A stretch of 32,502 nucleotides of DNA from Acholeplasma oculi (GTDB lineage: Bacteria; Bacillota_I; Bacilli_A; Acholeplasmatales; Acholeplasmataceae): positions 1 to 32,502 of the forward strand of contig NZ_FUZK01000006.1 in NCBI RefSeq assembly GCF_900166985.1, in the 5' to 3' direction. Below the pieces are notes generated by a model. It ran no database searches. It saw only the letters and a program-made list of their open reading frames with translations, and had not been told where the DNA came from. This document shows positions 1 through 7,462 of this stretch, one piece after another (position 1 is the first letter of the stretch; every line of letters begins with the position of its first letter). A program made the translations under genes and the position numbers.

Positions 1-55
1 ATGGTATAATATATTAAATAAACCATTCAGTATAAAAGTTAAGGGGCGCTCTAAT

Positions 56-481
56 ATGAAGAATTTCGATAACAATAACCATTCAGTATTCAAATTAAAC
101 TTTCACCTTATTTTGGTTATAAATTATCGAAGAGAAGTCCTTGATGAGAAGATATCGAATCGACTTAAAGAAATTTATATAAATATAGCAAAGACATATA
201 ACATCTCCTTACAAACTTGGAATCATGATGTGGACCATGTTCACATACTTTTTACGGCACACCCTAATAGTGAGATTTCAAAATTTATTAATGCCTATAA
301 ATCAGCATCTTCAAGGTTAATTAAAAAGGAATTTCCAAGTATTAAGAAATTTTTATGGAAAGAAGCTTTTTGGAGTAAAAGTTTTTTATTACTAACAACT
401 GGTGGTGCACCTACTGAAGTTTTAAAACAGTACATTGAAACGCAGGGGGAAGACTGTGAAAAAAATGCATATAGCATATAA
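56..481 (+). CDS. tnpA: IS200/IS605 family transposase TnpA (Y1, HUH endonuclease)
   Basis: This is a 141-residue single-strand transposase of normal length for the family. The HUH metal-binding motif is DHVHIL with His61 and His63, and the nucleophilic tyrosine is Tyr126 in the segment LKQYIETQ, matching the position of Tyr127 in IS608 TnpA. The N-terminal FKLNFHLILVINYRRE strand is also typical. The ATG at 56 lies downstream of a TAAGGGGCG ribosome-binding site at about 40-48. No frameshift or missing catalytic residue is visible, so it could be active. Its 3' end overlaps tnpB by 26 bases, which suggests translational coupling. Confidence 0.93.
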   Translation: MKNFDNNNHSVFKLNFHLILVINYRREVLDEKISNRLKEIYINIAKTYNISLQTWNHDVDHVHILFTAHPNSEISKFINAYKSASSRLIKKEFPSIKKFLWKEAFWSKSFLLLTTGGAPTEVLKQYIETQGEDCEKNAYSI

Positions 482-1586
482 ATTTAGGATATATCCAAAC
501 CCTGAACAACAAATCTTAATAACTAAAACACTAGGTGCTTGTCGTTTTATTTGGAATCAGATGTTATCAGATAAAATCGCTCACTATGAATCAACTAAAG
601 AGATGTTATATAATACGCCAGCTCGTTATAAAGAGGCTTTTAGTTTCTTAAATGAAGTGGACTCATTGGCACTAGCTAATCGTCAACTTCATCTAGAACG
701 TGCATTCAAGTCCTTCTTTTCAAAACAAACCAGTTTTCCTAACTTTCAAGCAAGAAAGAAAGATTATGGTTATACTACAAATATAGTGAATGGAAATATC
801 AAAGTTTTAGATGGATTTATAAAATTACCTAAACTAGGCTTAGTTAAGTTAAAGAAACATCGACACATACCAGAAGACTATAAACTACGATCAGTGACGG
901 TATCTAAAAGTAAAACAGGTAAATATTACATTTCAATCTTATTGGATTATGAAACAGTCATATCACCATGTGAAGTAAAAACTACTATAGGTCTTGATTT
1001 TGATATGACAAACTTTTATGTAGACAGTGAAGGTAATCGATATGCTTATCCGGAAAGTATCTTGTTGGACCAACAAAAACTTAGAAGGCTTCAGTCAAGC
1101 CTATCTAGAAGATACCAACCGAATAAGAAACAAAAAGATCAAAGTAAGAACTATTTTAAACAACAACATAAAGTAGCAATACTTCATGAGCGTATAACAA
1201 ACAAACGTCTAGATTTTTTACATAAACTATCAGATTCGATAGCCAAGACATCAGATAGTGTAAGTATAGAAACGCTAGACCTTAAGCAGATGGCAACCAG
1301 TAACAAACATTACGCTAAACAGATTTCAAGATTTGGTTGGTATAAATTTATCACCTTACTTGAATACAAGTTAAACAGATTAGGTAAAACACTAGTTAAA
1401 ATAGATAAGTGGTATCCATCGAGTAAAATGTGTAGTAGATGTGGTCACTTAAAAACAGAGTTAAAACTAAGTGAACGTATATATAGTTGTGAGCATTGTA
1501 GACAAAATATGGACCGAGACTATAATGCAGCAGTCAATATAAGAAATAAGGGTTTAGAACTACTTAAAGTTGAAAACTTAGCATAA
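456..1586 (+). CDS. tnpB: TnpB RNA-guided nuclease of an IS605-type element
   Basis: TnpB is an RuvC-type, omega-RNA-guided DNA endonuclease and the proposed ancestor of Cas12. I chose the GTG at 456 because AGGGGG at 444-449 lies about six bases upstream; an ATG at 465 is the alternative. The resulting protein is 376 residues. It starts with the characteristic YKFRIYPNPEQ segment, then an N-terminal helical domain. The RuvC residues are all present: Asp181 (TIGLDFD), Glu272 (SIETLDL) and Asp355 (DRDYNAA). The zinc-binding pairs are Cys326/Cys329 and Cys345/Cys348. The gene is therefore intact. The structured RNA directly downstream is expected to guide it to sequences matching the DNA next to the right end. 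Confidence 0.93.
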   Translation: MKKMHIAYKFRIYPNPEQQILITKTLGACRFIWNQMLSDKIAHYESTKEMLYNTPARYKEAFSFLNEVDSLALANRQLHLERAFKSFFSKQTSFPNFQARKKDYGYTTNIVNGNIKVLDGFIKLPKLGLVKLKKHRHIPEDYKLRSVTVSKSKTGKYYISILLDYETVISPCEVKTTIGLDFDMTNFYVDSEGNRYAYPESILLDQQKLRRLQSSLSRRYQPNKKQKDQSKNYFKQQHKVAILHERITNKRLDFLHKLSDSIAKTSDSVSIETLDLKQMATSNKHYAKQISRFGWYKFITLLEYKLNRLGKTLVKIDKWYPSSKMCSRCGHLKTELKLSERIYSCEHCRQNMDRDYNAAVNIRNKGLELLKVENLA

Positions 1587-1715
1587 GTTATTAGAACCGT
1601 AGGAACTACGGGGATAGCCTACTGAGACACTAAAGAATACTTTAGTTTGGGTAGGAAGCCCCCACTTCAACATAAAATGTTAAGTGGTGGGTAGTTCACA
1701 AACAATGTATCCAAC
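1587..1715 (+). ncRNA. Predicted TnpB omega RNA (right-end RNA) scaffold and guide
   Basis: Nested helices are visible: CCGTAG 1597-1602 with CTACGG 1606-1611 (loop GAA); CCTAC 1618-1622 with GTAGG 1651-1655 enclosing CTAAAG 1630-1635 / CTTTAG 1640-1645; then the terminal hairpin at about 1659-1691. This matches the known layout of omega RNAs from the 3' end of tnpB, which use the DNA just past the right end as a guide, here about 1700-1715. The 5' end of the RNA probably lies within the tnpB coding region. The helices are seen directly; the function is from family knowledge. Confidence 0.7.
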
Positions 1716-1800
1716 CCAAACAATTGAGTTTAAAAACAGGAAACAAGTGAATCTTTACTTACTTCAATTAGGTATTCATGACTTCAAAGAAAAGTCATGA
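1705..1800 (+). pseudogene. Possible 3' remnant of a gene interrupted by the IS element
   Basis: A short open frame immediately right of the IS ends in a TGA at 1798-1800 that lies inside a strong terminator stem. It encodes about 31 residues (ending GIHDFKEKS) with no recognisable domain. No good ribosome-binding site precedes the ATG at 1705. Placement right after the right end and directly on a terminator suggests it may be the tail of a gene whose 5' part lies left of the element, outside this window. It could equally be chance reading through intergenic DNA. Confidence 0.25.
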
Positions 1801-1819
1801 ATACCTTTCTTTATATTTT
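1770..1819 (+). terminator. Rho-independent terminator, 15-bp perfect stem
   Basis: AGGTATTCATGACTT (1770-1784) pairs perfectly with AAGTCATGAATACCT (1792-1806), followed by a T-rich run to 1819. It follows the IS right end and presumably ended the transcript of whatever gene lay here before insertion. It also insulates the next gene at 1904. Confidence 0.85.
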
Positions 1820-1903
1820 GTGCATTATATGACATATATGACATGTTCAAATGAAACTAATGCATATACAATAGAGATAAAGAGAAAAGAATAGAGGTTC
1901 CAA

Positions 1904-2638
1904 ATGGTTAATCAATCTAAAATTACAGAGTTTATTTTTCTAAAAATTGCATATTATGATCAATACTTTGATCTTCCAAAATCATTCATATCAAATCGCT
2001 TGCCAGATTTATATTATGTTTTTTTACATCGACTCCATACAGATAAAGAATCTATTGAACAAATTATACTCACTTTATCGGATGAATCATTTATATATAT
2101 TACCAATAATCTGATGCATTATTATGATTCAACGAAAGATTATCTTTCATTGAATCGAATCAAGCGTTTAATTCATGTCAAGTTAGAAAGTCAGTTAGAC
2201 TTAAAGCTAAAGAATATATCAGAAATTTTGTGTATTTCTCAGTTCATTGATTATGAGCATATAAGAATTGAAAAAAATCAATGGAAATTTCATGTGAAGG
2301 ATTTACTGAATCTCACACATCTTAGAAAAGAGGATCATCTATTATTACATCTACTATTATCTGTTTGGCTACAAGATTTAAATTGGCCAGGTAGTAAAGA
2401 AGTTTTTGATTACTTACTTGAAGTGCCTACCAAATGTTATGTTCATTTTATCAGTGTATTTCTACAAGCATTAAAGGATTATGAAATACATGATATTGAA
2501 TGGGTGTCTAATGTTGTTTTAAATATGAAACAAAGACCAGATATTATGATTACTCCAGAGGATATCGTCGATATTAATCAACATATAGAACAACGCTCAA
2601 TGGATATCATTTATTTATTAGAAAGAATCATTCGATGA
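1904..2638 (+). CDS. Uncharacterised cytoplasmic protein (possible DUF5071-like C-terminus)
   Basis: This is a 244-residue protein with no signal peptide, membrane segment or cysteine cluster. It is rich in Leu, Ile, His and Asp and appears largely helical. The segment WLQDLNWPGSKEVFDYLLEV (about residues 157-176) resembles the LxDxNWPxA pattern I associate with DUF5071 proteins, but this is a weak recognition. The ATG at 1904 follows an AGAGGT ribosome-binding site. The gene is monocistronic, set off by terminators at 1770-1819 and 2622-2650. Function is not assigned. Confidence 0.75.
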   Translation: MVNQSKITEFIFLKIAYYDQYFDLPKSFISNRLPDLYYVFLHRLHTDKESIEQIILTLSDESFIYITNNLMHYYDSTKDYLSLNRIKRLIHVKLESQLDLKLKNISEILCISQFIDYEHIRIEKNQWKFHVKDLLNLTHLRKEDHLLLHLLLSVWLQDLNWPGSKEVFDYLLEVPTKCYVHFISVFLQALKDYEIHDIEWVSNVVLNMKQRPDIMITPEDIVDINQHIEQRSMDIIYLLERIIR

Positions 2639-2650
2639 TTCTTTTTTAAT
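2622..2650 (+). terminator. Terminator overlapping the stop codon of the preceding gene
   Basis: AAAGAATCAT (2622-2631) pairs with ATGATTCTTT (2635-2644) around a TCG loop, with a T run following. The TGA stop at 2636-2638 lies within the 3' arm. Confidence 0.85.
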
Positions 2651-2680
2651 TTATAATTATTTTTTTCATTGAACTTCATC

Positions 2681-2717
2681 TATAATGAATATATATAAAG
2701 CGTTTTCAAAAGGGGGA
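2681..2717 (+). promoter_or_regulatory. -10 box and cre/LacI-type operator upstream of the lmbE-like gene
   Basis: TATAAT at 2681-2686 is a perfect -10 box, without a convincing -35. ATAAAGCGTTTTCA at 2695-2708 matches 12 of 14 positions of the CcpA/LacI-type consensus TGWAANCGNTNWCA and would overlap the start of transcription. The ribosome-binding site AGGGGG follows at about 2711-2716. The position suggests repression by a LacI-family protein such as CcpA or the regulator at 15320. Confidence 0.5.
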
Positions 2718-2720
2718 TTT

Positions 2721-3407
2721 ATGCATAATACTTATTTATCCATTGGTGCTCATATAGGTGATGCAGAACTTACAACGGGGTTGGTGCTTGCAACCAAGAG
2801 TTTAGAAGGTGATAAAATTATTACACTGGCACTTACAGCAGGTGAAAGAGGTAATCCAAAACATATGACAGTGGATGACTATCGACTTCAAAAGATAAAA
2901 GAAGCAGATGATTTTGCTAAAATGCTTCAAGGTGAATCTATTGTTTTAAATTACAGAGATGGTGAATTACCAGATACTTTAGATGTCCGTCTTGAAGTTG
3001 CTCGTATGATTAGAAAATATAAGCCTACATTAATTTTTACACATTGGAAGCACTCGATGCATAAAGATCATCAGTTAACCTCTAAAATCGTTGAGGATGC
3101 TAGTTTCTTTGCTGGTATTGATATGGGAGATAAGCTTGAAGGAGAAAGACATTATGCTCCAGTTTATTTTGCTGAGAACTGGGAAGATAGTGAAGCATTT
3201 ACACCTTATGTTTATATCGCTGGTAGTCATGAAGGGTATGATTTATGGAAACGTGCGATGCAAACACATTGGTTTATTATGAATAGCCCATCTTTTAGAT
3301 ATTATGACTATTATACACATCTAGCTGTTGTTAGAGGTTGTTATGCCAGAAAAGATTATGCCCAAGCTTTTAGTGTTCATGAGTATCAAAAGAAAATCAT
3401 TTTATAA
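2721..3407 (+). CDS. PIG-L/LmbE-family deacetylase-like protein with altered active-site motif
   Basis: The PIG-L/LmbE fold normally forms a zinc-dependent N-acetyl-sugar deacetylase. I start at ATG 2721, directly after AGGGGGAT; an upstream ATG at 2685 lies inside the -10 region. The protein has 228 residues. The family motif AHPDDE reads AHIGDAE here: the metal ligands are kept as His11 and Asp14, but the general-base Asp is replaced by Gly13. The second motif is HSMHKDH (His111, His114, Asp116, His117). No signal peptide is visible, so it should be cytoplasmic. The gene is followed after ten bases by a GNAT acetyltransferase, so the pair may handle acetyl groups on the same amino-sugar, which is inference. 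A cre-like operator precedes it. Confidence 0.8.
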   Translation: MHNTYLSIGAHIGDAELTTGLVLATKSLEGDKIITLALTAGERGNPKHMTVDDYRLQKIKEADDFAKMLQGESIVLNYRDGELPDTLDVRLEVARMIRKYKPTLIFTHWKHSMHKDHQLTSKIVEDASFFAGIDMGDKLEGERHYAPVYFAENWEDSEAFTPYVYIAGSHEGYDLWKRAMQTHWFIMNSPSFRYYDYYTHLAVVRGCYARKDYAQAFSVHEYQKKIIL

Positions 3408-3417
3408 GGATAAAAAT

Positions 3418-4389
3418 ATGTTAATCATTTATGAAGATAAATATTTGGATGAAATCATCAATCTTTGGAATCAAAACGTTGAAAAAGACAGATTACTAAA
3501 ACCTTGGACAAAGGATTATTTTAAACAAAAGTTTTTAAGTAATCCGCACTTTAACAAAGAATTATTTATGATGTATCAAGAAAACAATAAAATCATTGGT
3601 ATAGGACATGCATCCTACAAATCACTTGATTCTATAGATCCTGGATTTATCTCATTTATTTTAGTGGATCAACAACATCAAAGACAAGGTATTGGTTCAA
3701 GTATTTTAAAAGCATTAGAAGATAAACTAAAAACATACGGTAAAACATTTGTCAGAAATCTCTTTTTAAGTCCTTTTAATATGGAGTGGTATATCGATGA
3801 CCATTATCCTCATGATCACCCTGGTATGCCTGCTGTTGCACAAAACACAGACTATTATTTTTTATTAATGAATAATGGTTATAACATTGATGGGCAGCAA
3901 CAAGATGTATATTATCAAGATATTCGAACTTATCAAATACCTGATAAAATAAAGAAAACAATCGAAGAGAATAAACAAATTGGTTTTAATATTACCTTGT
4001 ATGACGAGTCTAAACATCATGGCTTCAAATCTTTATTTGAAGCATTAAATAATAAAACATGGCTTGAAGTCGTTGAAAACAATCTTTCTAAAAAAGATCC
4101 TTTGCCAATGTTGATTATTGAAAAAGAGGGTAAAATCTTAGGATGGACTGGCCCACTCATTACAGAAAAATCTAAAAGAGGTTATTTTGCAGGTATTGGT
4201 GTACATCCAGATGTTCAAGGACATGGTTTAGGAAAGGCACTTTTTAGTTCACTTATTGATTACTCTAGACAAAATGGTGCAGAGTTTATGAGTTTATTTA
4301 CAGGACATTTAAATCCTGCTAGAAATATCTATTTAGGTGCAGGATTTAAAATTATCAAGAGTTTTTCTGTATTAAGAAAGAATTTATAA
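3418..4389 (+). CDS. Tandem GNAT-domain N-acetyltransferase
   Basis: The start ATG 3418 follows AAGGAT; an open frame upstream (from 3328) only reads through the end of the previous gene. The 323-residue protein has two GNAT domains. The first carries its acetyl-CoA loop QRQGIG at about residues 88-93, the second QGHGLG at about 267-272, followed by the typical NPARNIYLGAGF segment. GNAT enzymes transfer acetyl from acetyl-CoA to amines; the substrate is unknown. It lies ten bases after the PIG-L-type gene and shares its transcript, which ends at a terminator at 4398-4427. Pairing with a deacetylase-like neighbour suggests an amino-sugar or amine substrate. Confidence 0.85.
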   Translation: MLIIYEDKYLDEIINLWNQNVEKDRLLKPWTKDYFKQKFLSNPHFNKELFMMYQENNKIIGIGHASYKSLDSIDPGFISFILVDQQHQRQGIGSSILKALEDKLKTYGKTFVRNLFLSPFNMEWYIDDHYPHDHPGMPAVAQNTDYYFLLMNNGYNIDGQQQDVYYQDIRTYQIPDKIKKTIEENKQIGFNITLYDESKHHGFKSLFEALNNKTWLEVVENNLSKKDPLPMLIIEKEGKILGWTGPLITEKSKRGYFAGIGVHPDVQGHGLGKALFSSLIDYSRQNGAEFMSLFTGHLNPARNIYLGAGFKIIKSFSVLRKNL

Positions 4390-4397
4390 ACGAATGT

Positions 4398-4427
4398 AAA
4401 GTGATTTTATCGAATCACTTTTTCATT
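4398..4427 (+). terminator. Rho-independent terminator after the GNAT gene
   Basis: AAAGTGATT (4398-4406) pairs with AATCACTTT (4413-4421) around TTATCG, followed by T-rich sequence. Confidence 0.85.
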
Positions 4428-4460
4428 TCTATAGAATTATTTTATGAAATTTAGAAAAAA

Positions 4461-4533
4461 TTATGTATACGTATAACATAATGATCAACTCATTATATAA
4501 AACACACATATAGGGAATAAAATCAAGTATAAT
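4461..4533 (+). promoter_or_regulatory. Inverted repeat and -10 box upstream of lrgAB
   Basis: ATTATGT (4461-4467) and ACATAAT (4477-4483) form 7-bp arms around ATACGTATA, whose core TATACGTATA (4467-4476) is itself palindromic. This is a good candidate operator for a dimeric regulator. TATAAT at 4528-4533 is a likely -10 box about 45 bases downstream; no clear -35 is seen. In many Bacillota lrgAB is controlled by the LytSR two-component system, but I cannot equate this repeat with a LytR site. Confidence 0.45.
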
Positions 4534-4565
4534 GTTGAATTGTACAAAGATATCTGAGGTTTAAA

Positions 4566-4910
4566 ATGTATAAGATCATTGTTCAAATCATTATTTTAAT
4601 CTTGTTTACATTATTAGGAGAATTAATCGCCTATATATTACCTTTCTCATTTCCTGGTAATTTAATTGGTTTAATCTTACTCTTTTTAGCATTACTAACA
4701 AAATTAATCAAGCCAGTATACATTAAAGAAACTTCTCAATTTTTACAAAAATATATGTCGTTTTTATTTGTACCACTATGTGTAGGTTTAATGGTATATT
4801 TTGATTTAATTCAAATGCATTGGTTAGAAATTTTACTTGTATTAATAATATCAACGACAGTGACATTCATATGTACAGCTTGGGTTGCAAATAGAGGTGC
4901 TAAATCATGA
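4566..4910 (+). CDS. lrgA: LrgA/CidA family membrane protein
   Basis: This is a 114-residue protein with four hydrophobic segments, the normal size for the LrgA/CidA holin-like family. The segment PFSFPGNLIGLILLFLAL near residues 26-43 carries the conserved PGxxxG signature, and the following FLQKYMSFLFVPLCVGLMVY is also characteristic. LrgA and LrgB form a membrane pair linked in Staphylococcus and Streptococcus to control of lysis and, in several species, to pyruvate uptake. The gene overlaps lrgB by four bases (ATGA), so the two are translationally coupled. If the host lacks a cell wall, a metabolite-transport role would be more likely than a lysis role. Confidence 0.9.
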   Translation: MYKIIVQIIILILFTLLGELIAYILPFSFPGNLIGLILLFLALLTKLIKPVYIKETSQFLQKYMSFLFVPLCVGLMVYFDLIQMHWLEILLVLIISTTVTFICTAWVANRGAKS

Positions 4911-5599
4911 TTCATATTCTATGGACAATACCCTTAACAATCTTTATTTATGGAATTATATTTATCCTACAAAAAAAGTTTAAACAAACATGGTTAAACC
5001 CATTACTAACAACCAGTTTGATACTCATCGCTTTCTTACTTCTGACAGGGATAAATTATGATACTTACAAAGAAGGCAGCCAACTCATCACGTTTTTTAT
5101 AGGACCTGCAACCGTATCACTGGCATTACCTTTATATGAAAAAATGGATTTATTCAAAAAGCATTGGAAATTAATTCTTATAACAATTTTCATTGGAGTA
5201 GTTGTTCATGCAATCACGATAGGACTCATTGTAGTTATCATGAAATCTGATACAACAATGCTAGCAACATTCATTCCAAAGAGTGTAACCACTGCGATTG
5301 CTATTGATATATCAAGTTCTCTTGGAGGTATCAAATACTTAACTGTGACAATCGTTGTATTAACAGGTGTCTTTGGTGTATTGATTGCTCCGCCCATCTT
5401 TAAATTATTTAAAATTAATGACCCTATCGCTAGAGGATTATCCCTTGGTGCAAGTGCCCATGCAGTTGGTACATCTAAAGCCATAGAATACGGTTCAGTA
5501 GAAGCAAGTATGTCCACACTCGCACTTATTTTTACAGGATTAATGACCGTCTTACTTTCCCCAGTTATTTATAAAATCATAGAATTACTGATTACATAA
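4907..5599 (+). CDS. lrgB: LrgB/CidB family membrane protein
   Basis: This 230-residue polytopic protein has the normal length of LrgB. Family landmarks include FFIGPATVSLALPLYEK near residues 63-79, PKSVTTAIAIDIS near 124-136 and the glycine-rich segment ARGLSLGASAHAVGTSKA near 174-191. It is the partner of LrgA directly upstream with an ATGA overlap. The operon ends at the terminator at 5598-5628. Confidence 0.92.
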   Translation: MIHILWTIPLTIFIYGIIFILQKKFKQTWLNPLLTTSLILIAFLLLTGINYDTYKEGSQLITFFIGPATVSLALPLYEKMDLFKKHWKLILITIFIGVVVHAITIGLIVVIMKSDTTMLATFIPKSVTTAIAIDISSSLGGIKYLTVTIVVLTGVFGVLIAPPIFKLFKINDPIARGLSLGASAHAVGTSKAIEYGSVEASMSTLALIFTGLMTVLLSPVIYKIIELLIT

Positions 5600-5628
5600 A
5601 GAGTCTATAGTTAGACTCTTTTATTTTG
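5598..5628 (+). terminator. Rho-independent terminator of lrgAB
   Basis: AAAGAGTCTA (5598-5607) pairs with TAGACTCTTT (5612-5621) around TAGT, followed by TATTTT. The stem begins in the stop codon of lrgB. Confidence 0.88.
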
Positions 5629-5730
5629 CCATTTTATACGTGAATTATCATAATCTATCTATAAGATTAGATTAAATTTAATGAATATGATAAGATAGTA
5701 AGGGTTTGATTGGATTTAGGAGGATTATAC

Positions 5731-7314
5731 ATGTTAAACGTATCCAATGTGACATATCAAATTGGTAAAGAAATACTATTTGAAGATGTTAATATTAAAT
5801 TTACAGAAGGTAATTGTTATGGTGTAATTGGTGCAAATGGTGCTGGTAAATCTACATTACTTAAAATATTATCAGGTGAACTATCAACAACAAGAGGAAA
5901 TATATCATTTCCATCAAATAAGAGATTATCATTTTTAAAACAAGATCAATTTAAATTTGATGATTTTACGGTTATTGATACCGTCATTCAAGGTAATCAA
6001 AAATTATATAAAATCATGATGGAAAAAAATGCGATTTATGCAAAAGAAGACTTTACAGAAGCAGATGGAATTAGAGCAGGTGAACTTGAGTCTATTTTTG
6101 ATGATATGAATGGTTGGAATGCTGAAAGTGATGCTGCAATTTTATTAACTGGTTTAGGTGTTGATGTAAGTCTTCATTATGAATTAATGAAGGATTTATC
6201 GGGTAATGATAAGGTTAAAGTATTACTTGCTCAAGCACTATTTGATAATCCAGATATATTATTACTGGATGAACCAACAAACCACTTAGACAGCAAGGCT
6301 GTCTTATGGTTAGAAAACTTTTTAATTGATTTTGAAAATACAGTTATTGTTGTATCCCATGACCGTTACTTTTTGAATAAGGTTTGTACACACATTGCAG
6401 ACATCGACTATAAGCAAATTACTTTATATGCTGGAAACTATGATTTCTGGTATGAGAGTAGTCAATTGATGTTAAAACAAATGAAAGAGCAAAATAAAAA
6501 GTCCGAAGAAAAGATCAAAGAACTTCAAGACTTTATTTCTAGATTTAGTGCAAATGCTTCTAAGTCAAAACAAGCAACATCTAGAAAGAAAGCATTAGAT
6601 AAAATTGAATTAACTGAAATTAAACCATCAACAAGAAGATATCCTTATGTGAACTTTAAACCAGAAAAAGCATTAGGAGATGATATTTTAAAAATTGAAA
6701 ATCTATCTAAAACCATTGATGGAGAACTTGTATTAAATAATATATCCCTGACGATTGGTAAAGAAGATAAGGTTGCCTTCATTGGGTTAAACCAAAGGTC
6801 AGTTACTGTTTTATTCGAAATACTTGGAGGACATATGGAGCCTGATAGTGGAACTTTCAAATGGGGCGACACAGTAAGTCTTGGTTATTTTAAAAAGGAT
6901 AACAATCAAGAATTTAAAAAACCAACCGTTATGGTTGACTGGTTAACGGATTATTCTAAGAATAAAGAAGTAACTTATGTCAGAGGATTTTTAGGTAGAA
7001 TGCTATTTAGTGGTGAAGATGCATTAAAGAAAATTAATGTATTAAGTGGTGGAGAAAGAGTACGCTTACTTCTTTCAAGAATGATGATTGAAGGTAGAAA
7101 TACACTGATCTTAGATGAACCAACAAACCACTTAGATATGGAATCTATAACCGCTTTAAATAAAGGTCTTCAAGAATTTGGTGGTGTTGTATTATTTACA
7201 ACTACCGACCATCAATTAGTCTCTACAACAGCAAGTAAATTAATTGAGTTTACAGAAGATGGACGTATTAAAGAACTTGTAATGAGCTATGAAGATTATT
7301 TAGAAACAAGATAA
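5731..7314 (+). CDS. ABC-F family ATPase (YkpA/YbiT-like)
   Basis: ABC-F proteins are soluble twin-ATPase proteins that act at the ribosome E site. I start at ATG 5731 because TAGGAGG lies just upstream; the frame is open from a TTG at 5710. The 527-residue protein has no membrane segments. Domain 1 has Walker A GANGAGKST (about residues 36-44) and LLLDEPTNHLD. Its signature reads LSGND rather than LSGGQ. A charged linker rich in Lys and Glu separates the domains. Domain 2 keeps LSGGERVRLLLSRMM and LILDEPTNHLD but its Walker A is degenerate (GLNQRSVT, lacking GK). I recall that YkpA-type members share such degeneration, so it need not mean loss of function. Both Walker B glutamates remain. 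Monocistronic, between terminators. Confidence 0.88.
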   Translation: MLNVSNVTYQIGKEILFEDVNIKFTEGNCYGVIGANGAGKSTLLKILSGELSTTRGNISFPSNKRLSFLKQDQFKFDDFTVIDTVIQGNQKLYKIMMEKNAIYAKEDFTEADGIRAGELESIFDDMNGWNAESDAAILLTGLGVDVSLHYELMKDLSGNDKVKVLLAQALFDNPDILLLDEPTNHLDSKAVLWLENFLIDFENTVIVVSHDRYFLNKVCTHIADIDYKQITLYAGNYDFWYESSQLMLKQMKEQNKKSEEKIKELQDFISRFSANASKSKQATSRKKALDKIELTEIKPSTRRYPYVNFKPEKALGDDILKIENLSKTIDGELVLNNISLTIGKEDKVAFIGLNQRSVTVLFEILGGHMEPDSGTFKWGDTVSLGYFKKDNNQEFKKPTVMVDWLTDYSKNKEVTYVRGFLGRMLFSGEDALKKINVLSGGERVRLLLSRMMIEGRNTLILDEPTNHLDMESITALNKGLQEFGGVVLFTTTDHQLVSTTASKLIEFTEDGRIKELVMSYEDYLETR

Positions 7315-7332
7315 TTAATTCAAAAAATATTG

Positions 7333-7370
7333 AAATGGACTTAAATCGACAGATTTGAGTCCATTTTTTA
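7333..7370 (+). terminator. Rho-independent terminator after the ABC-F gene
   Basis: AAATGGACTTAAATC (7333-7347) pairs with GATTTGAGTCCATTT (7352-7366) with one G-U pair, loop GACA, then a T run. Confidence 0.9.
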
Positions 7371-7462
7371 TTGTTGATGTAAATTCTTTATAAAATCTTT
7401 AGTACTTTTAAAATTTATAAAGTATAATTATATTAATATTACAAAAAGAAAGAGGATAAGAA

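Larger units (their letters stand above)
1..1699 (+). mobile_element. IS200/IS605-type insertion sequence (tnpA + tnpB + right end)
   Basis: The element contains a Y1 (HUH) transposase gene overlapping a TnpB gene in the same direction, followed by a GC-richer, strongly folded non-coding right end. The right-end hairpin pairs the CCCACTT/AACAT side at about 1660-1672 with ATGTT/AAGTGGTGGG at 1677-1691, and the sequence then reads GTAGTTCAC to 1699, which I take as the approximate right boundary. At the left, ATGGT (1-5) and ACCAT (22-26) can pair and probably form the left-end subterminal hairpin, so the true left boundary probably lies just before the window. Such elements move as single strands and leave no target duplication or terminal inverted repeats, so the ends cannot be fixed without an empty-site comparison. 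Confidence 0.85.

Noticed and set aside
2669-2686. TTGAAC near TATAAT as a -35/-10 pair
   Set aside because: The spacing is only six bases, so TTGAAC cannot be the -35 of this -10.
5651-5674. Imperfect palindrome TAATCTA...TAGATTA upstream of the ABC-F gene
   Set aside because: The stem is all A-T apart from two G-C pairs and has no link to a clear promoter or terminator; chance in AT-rich DNA is likely.
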